30,142 nt of DNA from a virus: positions 1 to 30,142 of IMG/VR virus record IMGVR_UViG_3300030117_005343; one strand, written 5' to 3'. Below, piece after piece: positions 6,241-15,502 of the stretch. A program made the translations under genes and the position numbers. The notes below the pieces were generated by a model. The model searched no databases. It worked only from the letters and a program-made list of their open reading frames with translations, and was not told the DNA's origin. Every line of letters starts with the position of its first letter. Position 1 is the first letter of the stretch.

Positions 6241-8112
6241 ATGGACGTTTCGCTCGCAGCACTTCGTAGTCGTTTATACGCCTTGAGGTCATGGGACTCA
6301 ACCGGCACAACACTTGACAATAGAATCCGTGCTGCACTGAACTTGGCACTCGATCGCATTGCTGGAGATATTCCCGAAGCATTGGTGCCCGACGAGGAAC
6401 ACATCGTATTGTTGCCCGACGTAGATGGTCAGGCCGACGTCATTAGTTCCAAGGTTTGTACCTTCGATAATGACAAGCGTTTGCTGTATTTCGTGGACAC
6501 TGCAGGCGTTTCGATTGGTGCTGCAGCAAGTGCCACCTCATGGACACCCACTGTGACTGGTGAGTGGGATGGGATCATGCACCTTGAGATCACGGACTCG
6601 ACCGGTCGGATTCGTCGTCGTCAGAGTCGCGAGTGGTTCAAGGTGACTTCAAATGCGACTCTTTTTTATGTAGTTAGTCTTGACCGCCCAATGCCAGACA
6701 TCATCGCGGCAAGCGCAGGTCAGGACTTTCGAATTCATCAGCCGGAGTTTTTCTTCGCCGATGACGTCATGGAGGTTTTAGAGCCTGCTAAAATCTTTGA
6801 TAGCTCACGCCAGAAAGTAACAAAAATTGCCACCTCATCCGCCAACCGTGATGATCTCTTTGATTTTCAGGGAAGCGCCACCGGTAGGCCTCACACTTGT
6901 TGGCGAGACCGCCACTTCCAGATCCCAGCCCCTACTCAGGCTCCAGCCATTGTGGAAGTGGACATACGACAGCCAAAGATACCACCTCAAAAGGGTTCGG
7001 AAGTCAAAGCTGATGACGTCAAAAAACCGCCCGTAGAGAAGCCTCCACAAAAGAAAAACAGTTGGGCGTCAGCTTCAATCGCATACGAAGGGCCGACCAG
7101 TGAAGCTGCGATTGTGGATGAATCAGCAAAGTTGCCCGAACCAGATGGCGCTTACAAATGGAACAATGAAAAGTCTTTGAGATCAGGTACTTGGGCTATT
7201 CGTTACACATACGTATGGGGCCGAAGAGACGATGAGTTTCAGCAGTCACCATCCATTGCTCCCGGAGGGGACGAAGATCATGACAGTTCGTTCGACTTGT
7301 CTTGGGCGTATGAGACGGGGTCAGTGACATCAACTGTTAGTCGATACACTGGTATTCATGATCCAGTTTGGGAAAGCGCACCCTCTCCTGTGACGGTGGT
7401 AGAGCAGAAGAATGTGAGCGCCGGGGTAGATGGTGCCCTCGTTCTTTCGGCTACAAACATTGACTCGATGCTCGGATTCGGGGACCCGGCATTCTTCCGG
7501 TTCAGCCGATCGGGACTGAGGATTCGTTACTACGTTGCCCATATCGATAAGACAATCTCTGGTCGAGGAGAATTCAATTCTGTCGAGATCGGTGAGAAGT
7601 TTTATCTTCTCTGTGAGGTTGAGCCCACGTTTGATCATGTAGCTGCTCTGAGTACCGCAGGTACGGCAGCGCCTTCTGGTTTGACAGGTATCGATCACCT
7701 GAAGGGTGGTCGAGTAGTTTGGAACGGTAGCCAGATTTATGATTACTATCGTCCCTTGAAGCACAGCACTGGATACTACGCGTGGCAGGTTTATCCGCAG
7801 CAAGATCAGCGATACGAGCTTGATTTCCGCGTTCTTCGTCTGCCTCGTAAGTTCGTGGACGCCCAAGATACTGCGCCTATCCAGAGGGACGCTGTTCCCT
7901 GTCTTATAGAGTTGGCACTCTACTATGTCAGTCTTGACGACGGTAACGATCAGACGAGCGCGCAGGCACATCTAAATCGATATCATGAGTTGATGCGAGG
8001 GTTCAGGGATCGATACGCTAATGTGGGTGGTGCGGTCACACCCGTTCCATTTACTGGACATCGAGACCGTAGCCGCTATGGTACATTTGGTTCACTTCCA
8101 TTGGAAGATTAA
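6241..8112 (+). CDS. Probable head-tail adaptor / neck protein
   Basis: This 623-aa protein starts at an ATG with TGGAGG four bases upstream. The N-terminus, LRSRLYALRSWDSTGTTLDN followed by RAALNLALDRIAGDIPEAL, is a helical pattern like that of connector proteins that bind under the portal. The C-terminus has LIELALYYVSLDDGNDQ and HLNRYHELMRGFRDRYAN, also helical and like the last part of such adaptors, ending in RYGTFGSLPLED. Between them is a large beta-rich insertion with a Pro/Lys-rich linker (about residues 240-275, PPQKG...KPPVEKPPQKK) and an ARYTYVWGRRD-like core. This is far larger than a standalone adaptor (about 200 aa), so it may carry an extra tail- or host-facing domain. Position after the head genes and before the nozzle supports the call; the fold is not verified. 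Confidence 0.58.
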   Translation: MDVSLAALRSRLYALRSWDSTGTTLDNRIRAALNLALDRIAGDIPEALVPDEEHIVLLPDVDGQADVISSKVCTFDNDKRLLYFVDTAGVSIGAAASATSWTPTVTGEWDGIMHLEITDSTGRIRRRQSREWFKVTSNATLFYVVSLDRPMPDIIAASAGQDFRIHQPEFFFADDVMEVLEPAKIFDSSRQKVTKIATSSANRDDLFDFQGSATGRPHTCWRDRHFQIPAPTQAPAIVEVDIRQPKIPPQKGSEVKADDVKKPPVEKPPQKKNSWASASIAYEGPTSEAAIVDESAKLPEPDGAYKWNNEKSLRSGTWAIRYTYVWGRRDDEFQQSPSIAPGGDEDHDSSFDLSWAYETGSVTSTVSRYTGIHDPVWESAPSPVTVVEQKNVSAGVDGALVLSATNIDSMLGFGDPAFFRFSRSGLRIRYYVAHIDKTISGRGEFNSVEIGEKFYLLCEVEPTFDHVAALSTAGTAAPSGLTGIDHLKGGRVVWNGSQIYDYYRPLKHSTGYYAWQVYPQQDQRYELDFRVLRLPRKFVDAQDTAPIQRDAVPCLIELALYYVSLDDGNDQTSAQAHLNRYHELMRGFRDRYANVGGAVTPVPFTGHRDRSRYGTFGSLPLED

Positions 8113-8121
8113 TTGGCTTGG

Positions 8122-8135
8122 TTCCCTTCGGGGAA
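8122..8135 (+). promoter_or_regulatory. C(UUCG)G tetraloop hairpin in the short intergenic spacer
   Basis: TTCCC (8122-8126), TTCG (8127-8130), GGGAA (8131-8135) form a perfect 5-bp stem with the very stable C(UUCG)G loop. It lies 10 bases after the adaptor stop and ends 20 bases before the next ATG, upstream of its AGAGG ribosome site. No T-tract follows, so it may protect or process mRNA rather than terminate. Confidence 0.4.
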
Positions 8136-8155
8136 GAACAACAAAGAGGTAGTAC

Positions 8156-8665
8156 ATGTCCGAAATCAAAAAATTCTATACAACTCTCACTGCAATCCCA
8201 CGGCCCAAGGTTGGCGATCGGTTTTATCGTACGACGCTCGTCAAACAATATGAGGAAGCTCTTATTGTCAGCATGCTCAGTCAGAGCGAGGACTCGGAAA
8301 ACTGGTCCGCGACCCTCATGACTAAGAATGGTTTGGAGCAAGTGAGCGGGAACGTCGAGCACCGCAGTATTCATGATTGGATGCCTGTTGGTTGGCGTTT
8401 TGACGCTACGCTCGTCGGATGGATTCCGCCTGAGAGTGTTTTGCGAGACGACAGCAAAGATGCTGCAGATATTGAGGATCCCGTTGAGGCTGAAGCCGCA
8501 GCAAAGGTCGATGTGTTTGTAGTACCTGCACCGTGGGAAGGCGAGAAGTTCATGTCTTGGCGTTCGCGTGTGCTTAAGTCTGTGCCTGCACTCAAGGGTA
8601 AACGTGCGATCCAATCAAAGCTTTCCGACTCATGGAAGTCGAAGCAGTATGAAATCACTATTTAG
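8156..8665 (+). CDS. Unknown virion-region protein, 169 aa
   Basis: I do not recognise this protein. It starts at an ATG with AGAGG eight bases upstream. The N-terminal half reads as mixed alpha/beta (KFYTTLTAIPRPKVGDRFYR) and includes a hydrophobic segment GWRFDATLVGWIPPESVL. An acidic Ala/Glu linker (KDAADIEDPVEAEAAAK, about residues 100-116) leads to a basic helical C-terminus with PWEGEKFMSWRSRVLKSVP. Its place between the adaptor and nozzle genes suggests a small tail or connector part, such as a chaperone or stopper. No enzyme motif is visible. Confidence 0.6.
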   Translation: MSEIKKFYTTLTAIPRPKVGDRFYRTTLVKQYEEALIVSMLSQSEDSENWSATLMTKNGLEQVSGNVEHRSIHDWMPVGWRFDATLVGWIPPESVLRDDSKDAADIEDPVEAEAAAKVDVFVVPAPWEGEKFMSWRSRVLKSVPALKGKRAIQSKLSDSWKSKQYEITI

Positions 8666-8677
8666 TAGGGGTTGAAT

Positions 8678-11146
8678 GTGGCTGGACCCACTCGTCAACA
8701 AACTAACTCTGTCATTGTACCTCCCGGAGAGGGTCGCAAAGCGTACGCTTCCGCTTCTCTTGCTTGGTTTGTGGAAAACCTTGAGATGGAGGACGATGAT
8801 TGTTTGAAGAGTGTAGTGGGTCCATCCATACTTCGAATTGGTGAGTCTGTTGAGGTAGAGACCTCACCACCACCCTCGCAGTCAACAGTTTTTGTGCCTG
8901 ATCTCAGCACTGGTGTGACGTGTGAGGGGGCGAACGATTTGGGGTCTTCGTTTGCTGATTTTGGTTTTAAGGCCGGAAGCAGACCCCACAGCATTTTTGC
9001 TGCAAACCTCATGAACGGCTCCGTCAATACTTTGATATATCGTTTTGGTACGCGACTCTTCCGCTTCAAGGGTGGTGTCGATGAGCCTGATGAGGTGATC
9101 GAGTCTGGCTTAAGCTCTGTCGAAAACCCCCGTTTTCCAGACCAATACGTGACCATCGGTAACACTATTGTTTGGACCAATGGAGTTGATCATCCGAGAG
9201 TGATGCTGTACACCGGGGATGTCTTTGACTTAGGATTCAAGATAAAGGCGTCAACACCAAGTGTCGCAGGTCCAACACAACCTGACTTTGACGAAATACC
9301 ACAATACTTCCCAAACTCTGTTGGATACTCATGGCCCGGTCGCATTGGAACGCCGGGTGATGTACTTGCGGGGAGGGAGGGATCACTACTCAACGGTGGT
9401 TGGTACTACTATTTTCAGTTCGAAGATTTGTTCGGAAATCTCTCTGCTTTTTCGAGCCCGAGTGAGCCTGTATCGATCAACTCAAATCAAGCTGATCCGT
9501 ATGTTTCTGTCAGCGGTGGTAAGCCCAGATACGTCTCAGATACAGAATCGTCGGCTACATTTGCTTATGGTGGACCCCGTACAGAGGTCGCTCAGGGAAC
9601 AGAGATCGATGATCTGACTCGTAGATTCCTCGTACGTTTTAACGGTGACGCACCCGAAAACGCCGTAGCCGTCCGAGTTTTTCGAACTCCCGACACCAAA
9701 CATGTTGGTAACGATCCACAATTTTTGGCTCGTGTTCCGGGTTCAGGTCAGTTTACTTTTGATGATAATAAAAGCGACTCTGAGCTTGGTCTCGTTTGGG
9801 ACGAAACAGTTGAAACGCCAGTGTTTCGAGTCGCTTGCTCACATCAAGGACGATTGATCGTTGGTAACATTGCGGGCGATCCGGGTGCTGTTCGTCAATC
9901 CCGTCCGGGTCTTCCGGGAACATTTAGTAAGTTCGACATTGTTTACCCCGATGCAGGGGGAGCAGAAATCACCGGGTTGGTTTCGCACAATGGGCATTTG
10001 TTGGCCTTCACTGAAAACGCGACGTACGCTATTGGACAAGATTTCAAGATGGCTCAACCAGTGTCACTGGGAGTGGGATGCATGGCACCAAGATCCATCA
10101 ACGCACTGCCAGATGGTACATTGATGTGGCTTGGCAGAGACGGGTTCTACGGCATGAAGAGTTTTGGTCAGATTGTCAGGATGAGCATGCCGATTGAACA
10201 ATCCTTTAAGAGTGACGTAAATTCTTCTCGCATGCATATGGCAGTTTCTGTAATTGACTCAGAAACAAAAGAGTACCGTTGCGCTTTAGCTAAGTCAGGT
10301 GAAACACATAATCGTCTGATTTTCTGTTTTGACGGAAAGTATTGGAGACGTCAAACTCTTGGGATTCACATAGCGGATATGTGCAATAGCAAAGATTGGC
10401 GCAAGTACACGTTTGTGGCTGGATTAGATCCTAGAGAACAAGACCTTTCGTTAAAGGCAAAATTTTCTGGTGCAACAAACAAGGACATATCGACTGCGGT
10501 AGAAAATAAGACTCACGACTACAGTAGAGTTTTTGTTCTCGACCGGCAGACTACTGATTACTTCGGTCCACCACGACGGATTAGGTATCGATCGAGTTGG
10601 ATACAAGCTTCGGAAAACGGGCTTGTGCCGACGAACGTACGAACCTTGTACGTTGGACTAAAGGATGCTTGGAACGGATTCGCGACGGTCAGAATCTACA
10701 AAAATGGGTCATGGAAACCCTTCCAAGAAATGAAAGATCTGCTTCTGGTCGGGCCTGATGACGAGTCTGATGTGGTCAACGACATCGCAGGTAATGCGGT
10801 TTACGGGGAGTCGAAGGTACATCGTCCTCGTCTATTTTGGCGTCAGGTACCTGTGGATCTACACAATGTAAATTCATGGGCCTTCGAGATTGAATTAATT
10901 GGTTGGCCCTCTGGTAAGCCCGTCGCATCGTCAAGCATCCCTTCATCTGTAGGCAAAAACGATAAGCTAGCTTACATCGATCTTTTTGGGTCAGACAAAG
11001 ATGGCATTGAATCCTTAAACGAGAAAATGCAAAATACGAAGTCTCTGGAGCTTGGACGCCTGCGACTCGCTGCTTTTGCTTTCGACGTAAGTATTGCTAC
11101 TATGGGATCGCCGTTCGGTCGAGTTCCAAAGAGAATGGACGAGTAG
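8678..11146 (+). CDS. Tail nozzle-like protein (gp12-type tail tube B analogue)
   Basis: This is an approximately 822-aa beta-rich protein. I prefer the GTG at 8678 because TAGGGG lies 6 bases before it; the in-frame TTG at 8672 directly touches that G run. The chain has repeated blade-like elements: TLIYRFGTRLFRFKGG, NPRFPDQYVTIGNTIVWTNG, YYYFQFEDLFGNLSAFSSPS, GLVSHNGHLLAFTENATYAI (about residues 432-452) and TLMWLGRDGFYGM. These are reminiscent of beta-propeller tail nozzle proteins such as T7 gp12 (about 794 aa), with similar length and gene position. It should form the distal tail tube through which DNA leaves. It follows the 169-aa gene closely and is followed within two bases by the next virion gene. 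Identification is by pattern and context. Confidence 0.6.
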   Translation: MAGPTRQQTNSVIVPPGEGRKAYASASLAWFVENLEMEDDDCLKSVVGPSILRIGESVEVETSPPPSQSTVFVPDLSTGVTCEGANDLGSSFADFGFKAGSRPHSIFAANLMNGSVNTLIYRFGTRLFRFKGGVDEPDEVIESGLSSVENPRFPDQYVTIGNTIVWTNGVDHPRVMLYTGDVFDLGFKIKASTPSVAGPTQPDFDEIPQYFPNSVGYSWPGRIGTPGDVLAGREGSLLNGGWYYYFQFEDLFGNLSAFSSPSEPVSINSNQADPYVSVSGGKPRYVSDTESSATFAYGGPRTEVAQGTEIDDLTRRFLVRFNGDAPENAVAVRVFRTPDTKHVGNDPQFLARVPGSGQFTFDDNKSDSELGLVWDETVETPVFRVACSHQGRLIVGNIAGDPGAVRQSRPGLPGTFSKFDIVYPDAGGAEITGLVSHNGHLLAFTENATYAIGQDFKMAQPVSLGVGCMAPRSINALPDGTLMWLGRDGFYGMKSFGQIVRMSMPIEQSFKSDVNSSRMHMAVSVIDSETKEYRCALAKSGETHNRLIFCFDGKYWRRQTLGIHIADMCNSKDWRKYTFVAGLDPREQDLSLKAKFSGATNKDISTAVENKTHDYSRVFVLDRQTTDYFGPPRRIRYRSSWIQASENGLVPTNVRTLYVGLKDAWNGFATVRIYKNGSWKPFQEMKDLLLVGPDDESDVVNDIAGNAVYGESKVHRPRLFWRQVPVDLHNVNSWAFEIELIGWPSGKPVASSSIPSSVGKNDKLAYIDLFGSDKDGIESLNEKMQNTKSLELGRLRLAAFAFDVSIATMGSPFGRVPKRMDE

Positions 11147-11147
11147 T

Positions 11148-13739
11148 ATGCCCTTTATTTTTCCGAAACGTTTTCTCCGTCCTCGTGACGTACTCGATCC
11201 CTTTGAGTACAACCAAGACAAGGTGCCTGTTCAGGAACTTCTTGACGGAGAGTTGGATCGAACAAACTTCAACGGCAAAAAGTTGAAGAGTGACCTGAAG
11301 CCTCACCCCGAAAGTGGTACCGGTTTTGGTGCAGACGCGGCTTTTCCGAATAGTGTCGCCGAGGACGCGTACTATCAAATGTTTAGGTCCGAGTCTGAAG
11401 TACCGACAATTTTTGAAAATGGTGAACCGACAGACACATCAGGTAAAAAAGCTGCATTGGGCATACCAATCAATAAGTTTCGAGGAGTCCCAAATTTCTT
11501 CCATTTCGCGGGGAAGGAATTCCGTGAGGCTCATCTCAATAGCCAAGCTGAGACCGAGACCGGATCCACTAATTTCTACACGAACTACACCTCAGACCCG
11601 TTTGTAGTCCCTAATAGCGGAGAATGGGATGCGATTACAGGGGCGTCCTGTGTTGTGCCCTCAGGTAAGGACAATCTCTACATCAATGCTTTCCTTCAGT
11701 ACGTATGGCAAGGATTCTTTGAGCCCAAGCCACCATGGCGATACGAGGGTGTTACCGCGAGAACTACAAGGTTTTCCTATATGGGAAACCATAAACCTTC
11801 CGGAGGAAAGTGTGCCGAGAGAGAGGCTCAAAATTTAAATAAATTTGGACCCAGCGACAACTGGGTTTTTTGGCAAACTGCTTATAGTTTCAACGCGGGA
11901 CTGAAAACATTCAATGAGTCTACGGGTGAGGCGACATTCAAGACACCATTCGATGGTGAGTTGTCCACGGGTCAGAAGCCTTTGATTCAATCTTATCCTT
12001 ATGCGTATCCGTTGAACGAAGCCTCAGCTACAGAAGAGTCAGAAAGGCCGCAACTAGCTGGATATCATCACATTTCAAAAGGTTTTTACCCGTGTCTTGT
12101 CCAATTTGCGATTCGTGTTGACGGACGAATTATAGACGACACAATCACCGGCAAAACATTTTCTTTCGAAGAATCGGCTCACGGTCTGCGAATCGACGAC
12201 AGTGCTCTCGTTGGCGACACTGATGGTAAGTTTGTGTTCGGTCAAAGAAGTTCTTCAAGGTCTATGAGCTACGAGGACACAAAAAACGCTCGTCCCGGAC
12301 AAAAGATCCGTGCCTCCAGAGCAACAGCCTGCGGTCCAGAGATCCTGCCGGTCAGAATCGGTGCTGTTATCCCTGTGAGTCCCGGTTCTCATACAGTAGA
12401 AATTGTAGCCCGCAGACTAATTAGGAAACGTAAAAAGTTTGAAGTAGGTGATTTTGTTGGGGTTTTTACGCGCCGACTGAACGTCATGAAGCTCCCAATA
12501 TTTCCCATTAACGTCGATGGTTTGTCTGTTGAACCTGCCGTCACCACGAAATCTTTGACGACGGAAGACTTGATTGACAACACTCAAAAGCGTGATTTCG
12601 AATCTTTGGAGGATCGAATCAACAACATTCGATCTACTGACATCAAAAAACACTCGTTACCTCACACGCACCTTCCTTCGAAAGTAACTACATTTTCTAC
12701 TGTCGGCGTGTCCCCAAGTTTTACCGTAGGTGAAAATCGCGAAACCGTATCGAGTTGTGTGATCAGTTCTCGTTTTCCGGGATTCAAAAACCTACAGTAC
12801 TTAGATAGGAGAGTTGTCGACACAGCTAATCATGTGACGGCAGCGTTTGGGTTTAGCACCGCTTTAACTGGTGCTGGTTGGCAGTTGCTGCATGACGGAG
12901 AGTCTGGCTCTGATCAAGACTTTCTATCCATCAAAGACGAAACTGGCGGATCGTTGTCGATCGCAGAAAACGAAAAAATGCTGATTTTTGCCGACGTCGA
13001 AGTGCGTGGTATCCGGCCTGAGCTTGATATGAGGGTTTCGAGTCTTATCGAAAAATTCTTAGCTGGTGAAGCGCATCCGAGAGATCTGTCAGATTTTTAT
13101 TCCTTTATTCTTCCCGACCGATATCTAGACTTATTTGCGTTGTTTAATATCGGTTATCGAACTGGAACCGACTCGTTTGACAACTGGACAATTGGTTCAA
13201 AGTTTGCACCTGCAGTTATAAACTCATCGAATTGGTTGAACCGCACTGCTGCGTTCCTACCTGCGTTCGAGTTTGAGACTAAACACATGGTTAATGCTCA
13301 GGGAGGTAATGTTTCGCAGGAGCTTGGAATCGGATCCAAAGTTCGTGTAGATTTGAGAGGCAATCAGGGTGCCCCCAATAATTTGGGTATTACCGTCCCC
13401 CTGATGCTTTGTCTTGACTCAAGTGATTTTGCCTCCGAGGCCGATCGTTCCATTACAGAAATAGGTGTTTTAGGTTGTACCGCGATGCCTTTTTGGTGGG
13501 ATGGGCTTGTTGCTCATAGCGCATCAAGTTGCACTAAAAGTCGCAGAGAAGGATTAGACGCCGTTGTTCCCGATCCCGATGAAGGATCGGGGGCGGTTCT
13601 TAGCTCTTCGGAAAAAAGTTTCATGAATGCTTGGATGAGTCCTGCACGCAGCCTTGACACGCCGGGACGTGGGCTTCTGTCTGGTGTTGACGCTCATATT
13701 GGTCGATGCCGACTCACCGTTATTAAAATGTTGAAGTGA
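11148..13739 (+). CDS. Large virion structural protein, probable tail-associated
   Basis: The protein is 863 aa from the ATG at 11148, the second base after the upstream stop. An in-frame TTG at 11094 would add 18 residues that overlap the previous gene and is unlikely. The N-terminus MPFIFPKRFLRPRDVLDPFE and then QELLDGELDRTNFNGKK looks like a conserved attachment segment. A beta-rich part (about residues 325-460) contains FAIRVDGRIIDD and GAVIPVSPGSHTVEIVARRL, resembling a jelly-roll domain. This resembles parts of the following 316-aa protein (DGEYIPFTKRR, GFHEISVQV), hinting at a shared domain. A His-containing linker (KKHSLPHTHLPSK) separates a second half. Likely a tail or appendage protein, perhaps receptor-related; I cannot name the family. 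An 8-bp inverted repeat lies near its 3' end. Confidence 0.6.
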   Translation: MPFIFPKRFLRPRDVLDPFEYNQDKVPVQELLDGELDRTNFNGKKLKSDLKPHPESGTGFGADAAFPNSVAEDAYYQMFRSESEVPTIFENGEPTDTSGKKAALGIPINKFRGVPNFFHFAGKEFREAHLNSQAETETGSTNFYTNYTSDPFVVPNSGEWDAITGASCVVPSGKDNLYINAFLQYVWQGFFEPKPPWRYEGVTARTTRFSYMGNHKPSGGKCAEREAQNLNKFGPSDNWVFWQTAYSFNAGLKTFNESTGEATFKTPFDGELSTGQKPLIQSYPYAYPLNEASATEESERPQLAGYHHISKGFYPCLVQFAIRVDGRIIDDTITGKTFSFEESAHGLRIDDSALVGDTDGKFVFGQRSSSRSMSYEDTKNARPGQKIRASRATACGPEILPVRIGAVIPVSPGSHTVEIVARRLIRKRKKFEVGDFVGVFTRRLNVMKLPIFPINVDGLSVEPAVTTKSLTTEDLIDNTQKRDFESLEDRINNIRSTDIKKHSLPHTHLPSKVTTFSTVGVSPSFTVGENRETVSSCVISSRFPGFKNLQYLDRRVVDTANHVTAAFGFSTALTGAGWQLLHDGESGSDQDFLSIKDETGGSLSIAENEKMLIFADVEVRGIRPELDMRVSSLIEKFLAGEAHPRDLSDFYSFILPDRYLDLFALFNIGYRTGTDSFDNWTIGSKFAPAVINSSNWLNRTAAFLPAFEFETKHMVNAQGGNVSQELGIGSKVRVDLRGNQGAPNNLGITVPLMLCLDSSDFASEADRSITEIGVLGCTAMPFWWDGLVAHSASSCTKSRREGLDAVVPDPDEGSGAVLSSSEKSFMNAWMSPARSLDTPGRGLLSGVDAHIGRCRLTVIKMLK
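13569..13591 (+). other. Perfect 8-bp inverted repeat inside a coding region
   Basis: CCCGATCC (13569-13576) and GGATCGGG (13584-13591) flank a 7-nt loop, 148 bases before the stop of the 863-aa gene. No T-tract follows. In mRNA it would form a stable stem. It could be chance in a codon-rich Asp/Pro/Gly stretch. Confidence 0.45.
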
Positions 13740-13742
13740 CGT

Positions 13743-14693
13743 ATGCCTAAAATTAAATTGGACTTTTCGCCGTTTTCTGACTCCGAAAAAATATTACAAA
13801 CGACGGATCCTAAAGCTGCTGCTCGAGTCGATGAGCCGTATACAGAAAACATTCATGCTCGTCCTGACATTCGAGACGCGGCTGAATTTGGGGGATTTGT
13901 CTCTTCGGGTTCAGCAATCAGAGAGGGATTGATGTCGGCCTCGAATGGTTTGTTGGATTCTTTTAATCTACACCCAGCGACAGAAATTAGAGACATACAC
14001 GTCATGCCTGAGCAAGCTTCGTATGCTCGTATGGAGTCTTACACAGACTCGTCGACCCTTTATGGTAACGGTATGGGTCAACGGAACATGGGGGAAAAGA
14101 ACGAAAGGTTTGTCACGCTTCCCGGTGTTACGATCCGTTGGTTTCAGCCCTTCGACACTACAGTCAGTCTGATGCATTGGGATTTATTTTTTAGCTACAA
14201 CAACTGGCAGGGCGAATACGTAGACAAAGAGGCGCGGTTTAGCAACAACGGCAGAAAAACAAAAATGGATCTTCAATGTATTCTAGACGGTGAGTACATC
14301 CCGTTTACTAAACGAAGAATATCAGAAAATATGTTTCACCCTGTGTCTCCCGGATTCAAGAACACGGTCCCTGAAATTCCCGGTCCCGGACGTGATCTTT
14401 ATAGTACCTACCCAAAAGGTTTAGAAAATAAACAAGGTGGTGGACCGAAGTATTGTTTTTCCGAAGCTCACTCGGCCGCACCATTAAGCCTTCATTTTGC
14501 ACAAGCACTTACCAAAGGGTTTCACGAGATTTCCGTGCAGGTCAAAACAGTAAACATTGGAGGCGAGGCCGTGTATGTTCAGAACATTGGATCTGAGCAT
14601 CGTAGTTCTCAAGTCCGTGGCCGAGGATTTTTCGAGTTATGTGCAAAGCTAAGTTTAGGAATCCGAAACGCTCGAGTGATTTCGCTTTTGTAA
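13743..14693 (+). CDS. Virion structural protein with beta-sandwich-like domain
   Basis: This 316-aa protein begins three bases after the previous stop. The first 100 residues look poorly ordered or helical. The rest is beta-rich: TLPGVTIRWFQPFDTTVSLM, LFFSYNNWQGEYVDKEARFS, QCILDGEYIPFTKRRISENM, and the C-terminal GFHEISVQVKTV plus FFELCAKLSLGIRNARVISL. The strand order (input strand, 'DGE' hairpin, 'GxHEIxVxV' strand, final strand) parallels a segment of the preceding 863-aa protein. The two may therefore be partners or diverged copies, for example in an appendage trimer. I recognise no named family. Placement between tail proteins and the ejection cassette supports a virion role. Confidence 0.6.
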   Translation: MPKIKLDFSPFSDSEKILQTTDPKAAARVDEPYTENIHARPDIRDAAEFGGFVSSGSAIREGLMSASNGLLDSFNLHPATEIRDIHVMPEQASYARMESYTDSSTLYGNGMGQRNMGEKNERFVTLPGVTIRWFQPFDTTVSLMHWDLFFSYNNWQGEYVDKEARFSNNGRKTKMDLQCILDGEYIPFTKRRISENMFHPVSPGFKNTVPEIPGPGRDLYSTYPKGLENKQGGGPKYCFSEAHSAAPLSLHFAQALTKGFHEISVQVKTVNIGGEAVYVQNIGSEHRSSQVRGRGFFELCAKLSLGIRNARVISLL

Positions 14694-14722
14694 ACGCGCT
14701 ATACTTCGCGGGGAGAGCAAAT

Positions 14723-15502
14723 ATGACACCCATTTTTCCGCCGTTCCATCCGATCGCAATCGTTTGTATTCTTGTTTTTGGGCTGATGTGTCTGTTTCTC
14801 GGAGGCACCCTGTCGACGGATGTACTCTACGCTATAGACCCTTTTACGGGGACAGCCATAGCTTTGGGTGTCGCTAAAGTTGCCTCTTCCGTCGTTAGCG
14901 GTTTGCGAGAAGCTAAGGCAGGTAGAGACGCCATTAAAAACCTTAGGGCAAGTCCAGAGTTCAAAGCTTTAAGTGCCGAACAAAAGAAAGCCCGAGAGCG
15001 TCAAGAAGCCGATTCATATGGCCTGAGTGCCGCCGCAAAGCGAAAACTTGGGATCGAATCCGGTAAGCAGTTCAAAGCCTCTGTCGCTAAGACTCAGGCC
15101 GATTTACAAGCAGGCAAAGCAGACCCAACAAAGATGGCTGGTAGCCGAGAATTGGTAGATAGGATTTCAGCCGGAGCGGCAGATACGGCAGTCAAGACTG
15201 CTGCTGCGGCTGAGGAGCAATCCGGAAAGCTCGCTATGGCTCAAAAGGCTCAAGACTCCAAGACTATCGCTACCGCAGCCAGTCAGGCACAGGCCTTAAT
15301 CGCGGCAGATGAGCAGGCAAAGCTGAAGCGAGATCAGGCGATTCTTGGTGGTGTATCAGACGCGGCAAGTATGGGCTTAGACGCGACGTTAGGTTTGGCT
15401 CAAAATCAAGCGAACCGCCGCTTGGACGCCTCAAAGGTCAACGTGGGCACCGATCCCAATATGATACCGGGGTCAACTAATACTGGGACGGGATTGTCAT
15501 GA
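14723..15502 (+). CDS. Membrane-anchored internal virion protein (gp14-like candidate)
   Basis: The protein is 259 aa from the ATG at 14723, preceded by GGGGAGAG with good spacing; this decides the start over an upstream in-frame ATG at 14639 inside the previous gene. Residues 10-30 (PIAIVCILVFGLMCLFLGG) form one strong transmembrane segment. A second mildly hydrophobic stretch, TGTAIALGVAKVASSVVSG, follows. The rest is Ala/Lys/Gln-rich helix (AEQKKARERQEADSYGLSAA onward), ending in a flexible Asn/Thr/Gly tail. A short membrane-tagged helical protein placed just before two large internal proteins matches T7 gp14, which forms the outer-membrane pore of the ejection conduit. A TATACT sequence at 14700-14705 resembles a -10 but has no -35. 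The stop overlaps the next ATG (ATGA). Confidence 0.55.
   Translation: MTPIFPPFHPIAIVCILVFGLMCLFLGGTLSTDVLYAIDPFTGTAIALGVAKVASSVVSGLREAKAGRDAIKNLRASPEFKALSAEQKKARERQEADSYGLSAAAKRKLGIESGKQFKASVAKTQADLQAGKADPTKMAGSRELVDRISAGAADTAVKTAAAAEEQSGKLAMAQKAQDSKTIATAASQAQALIAADEQAKLKRDQAILGGVSDAASMGLDATLGLAQNQANRRLDASKVNVGTDPNMIPGSTNTGTGLS

Noticed and set aside
7330-7971. 213-aa minus-strand frame inside the adaptor gene
   Set aside because: Antisense shadow of a well-supported coding region; no motif or ribosome-site support.
8051-8614. 187-aa minus-strand frame across the adaptor/169-aa junction
   Set aside because: Antisense to two tightly packed genes with good ribosome sites.
14677-14705. Promoter before the membrane-anchored 259-aa gene
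   Set aside because: TATACT at 14700 resembles a -10, but no -35-like hexamer lies 16-18 bases upstream.
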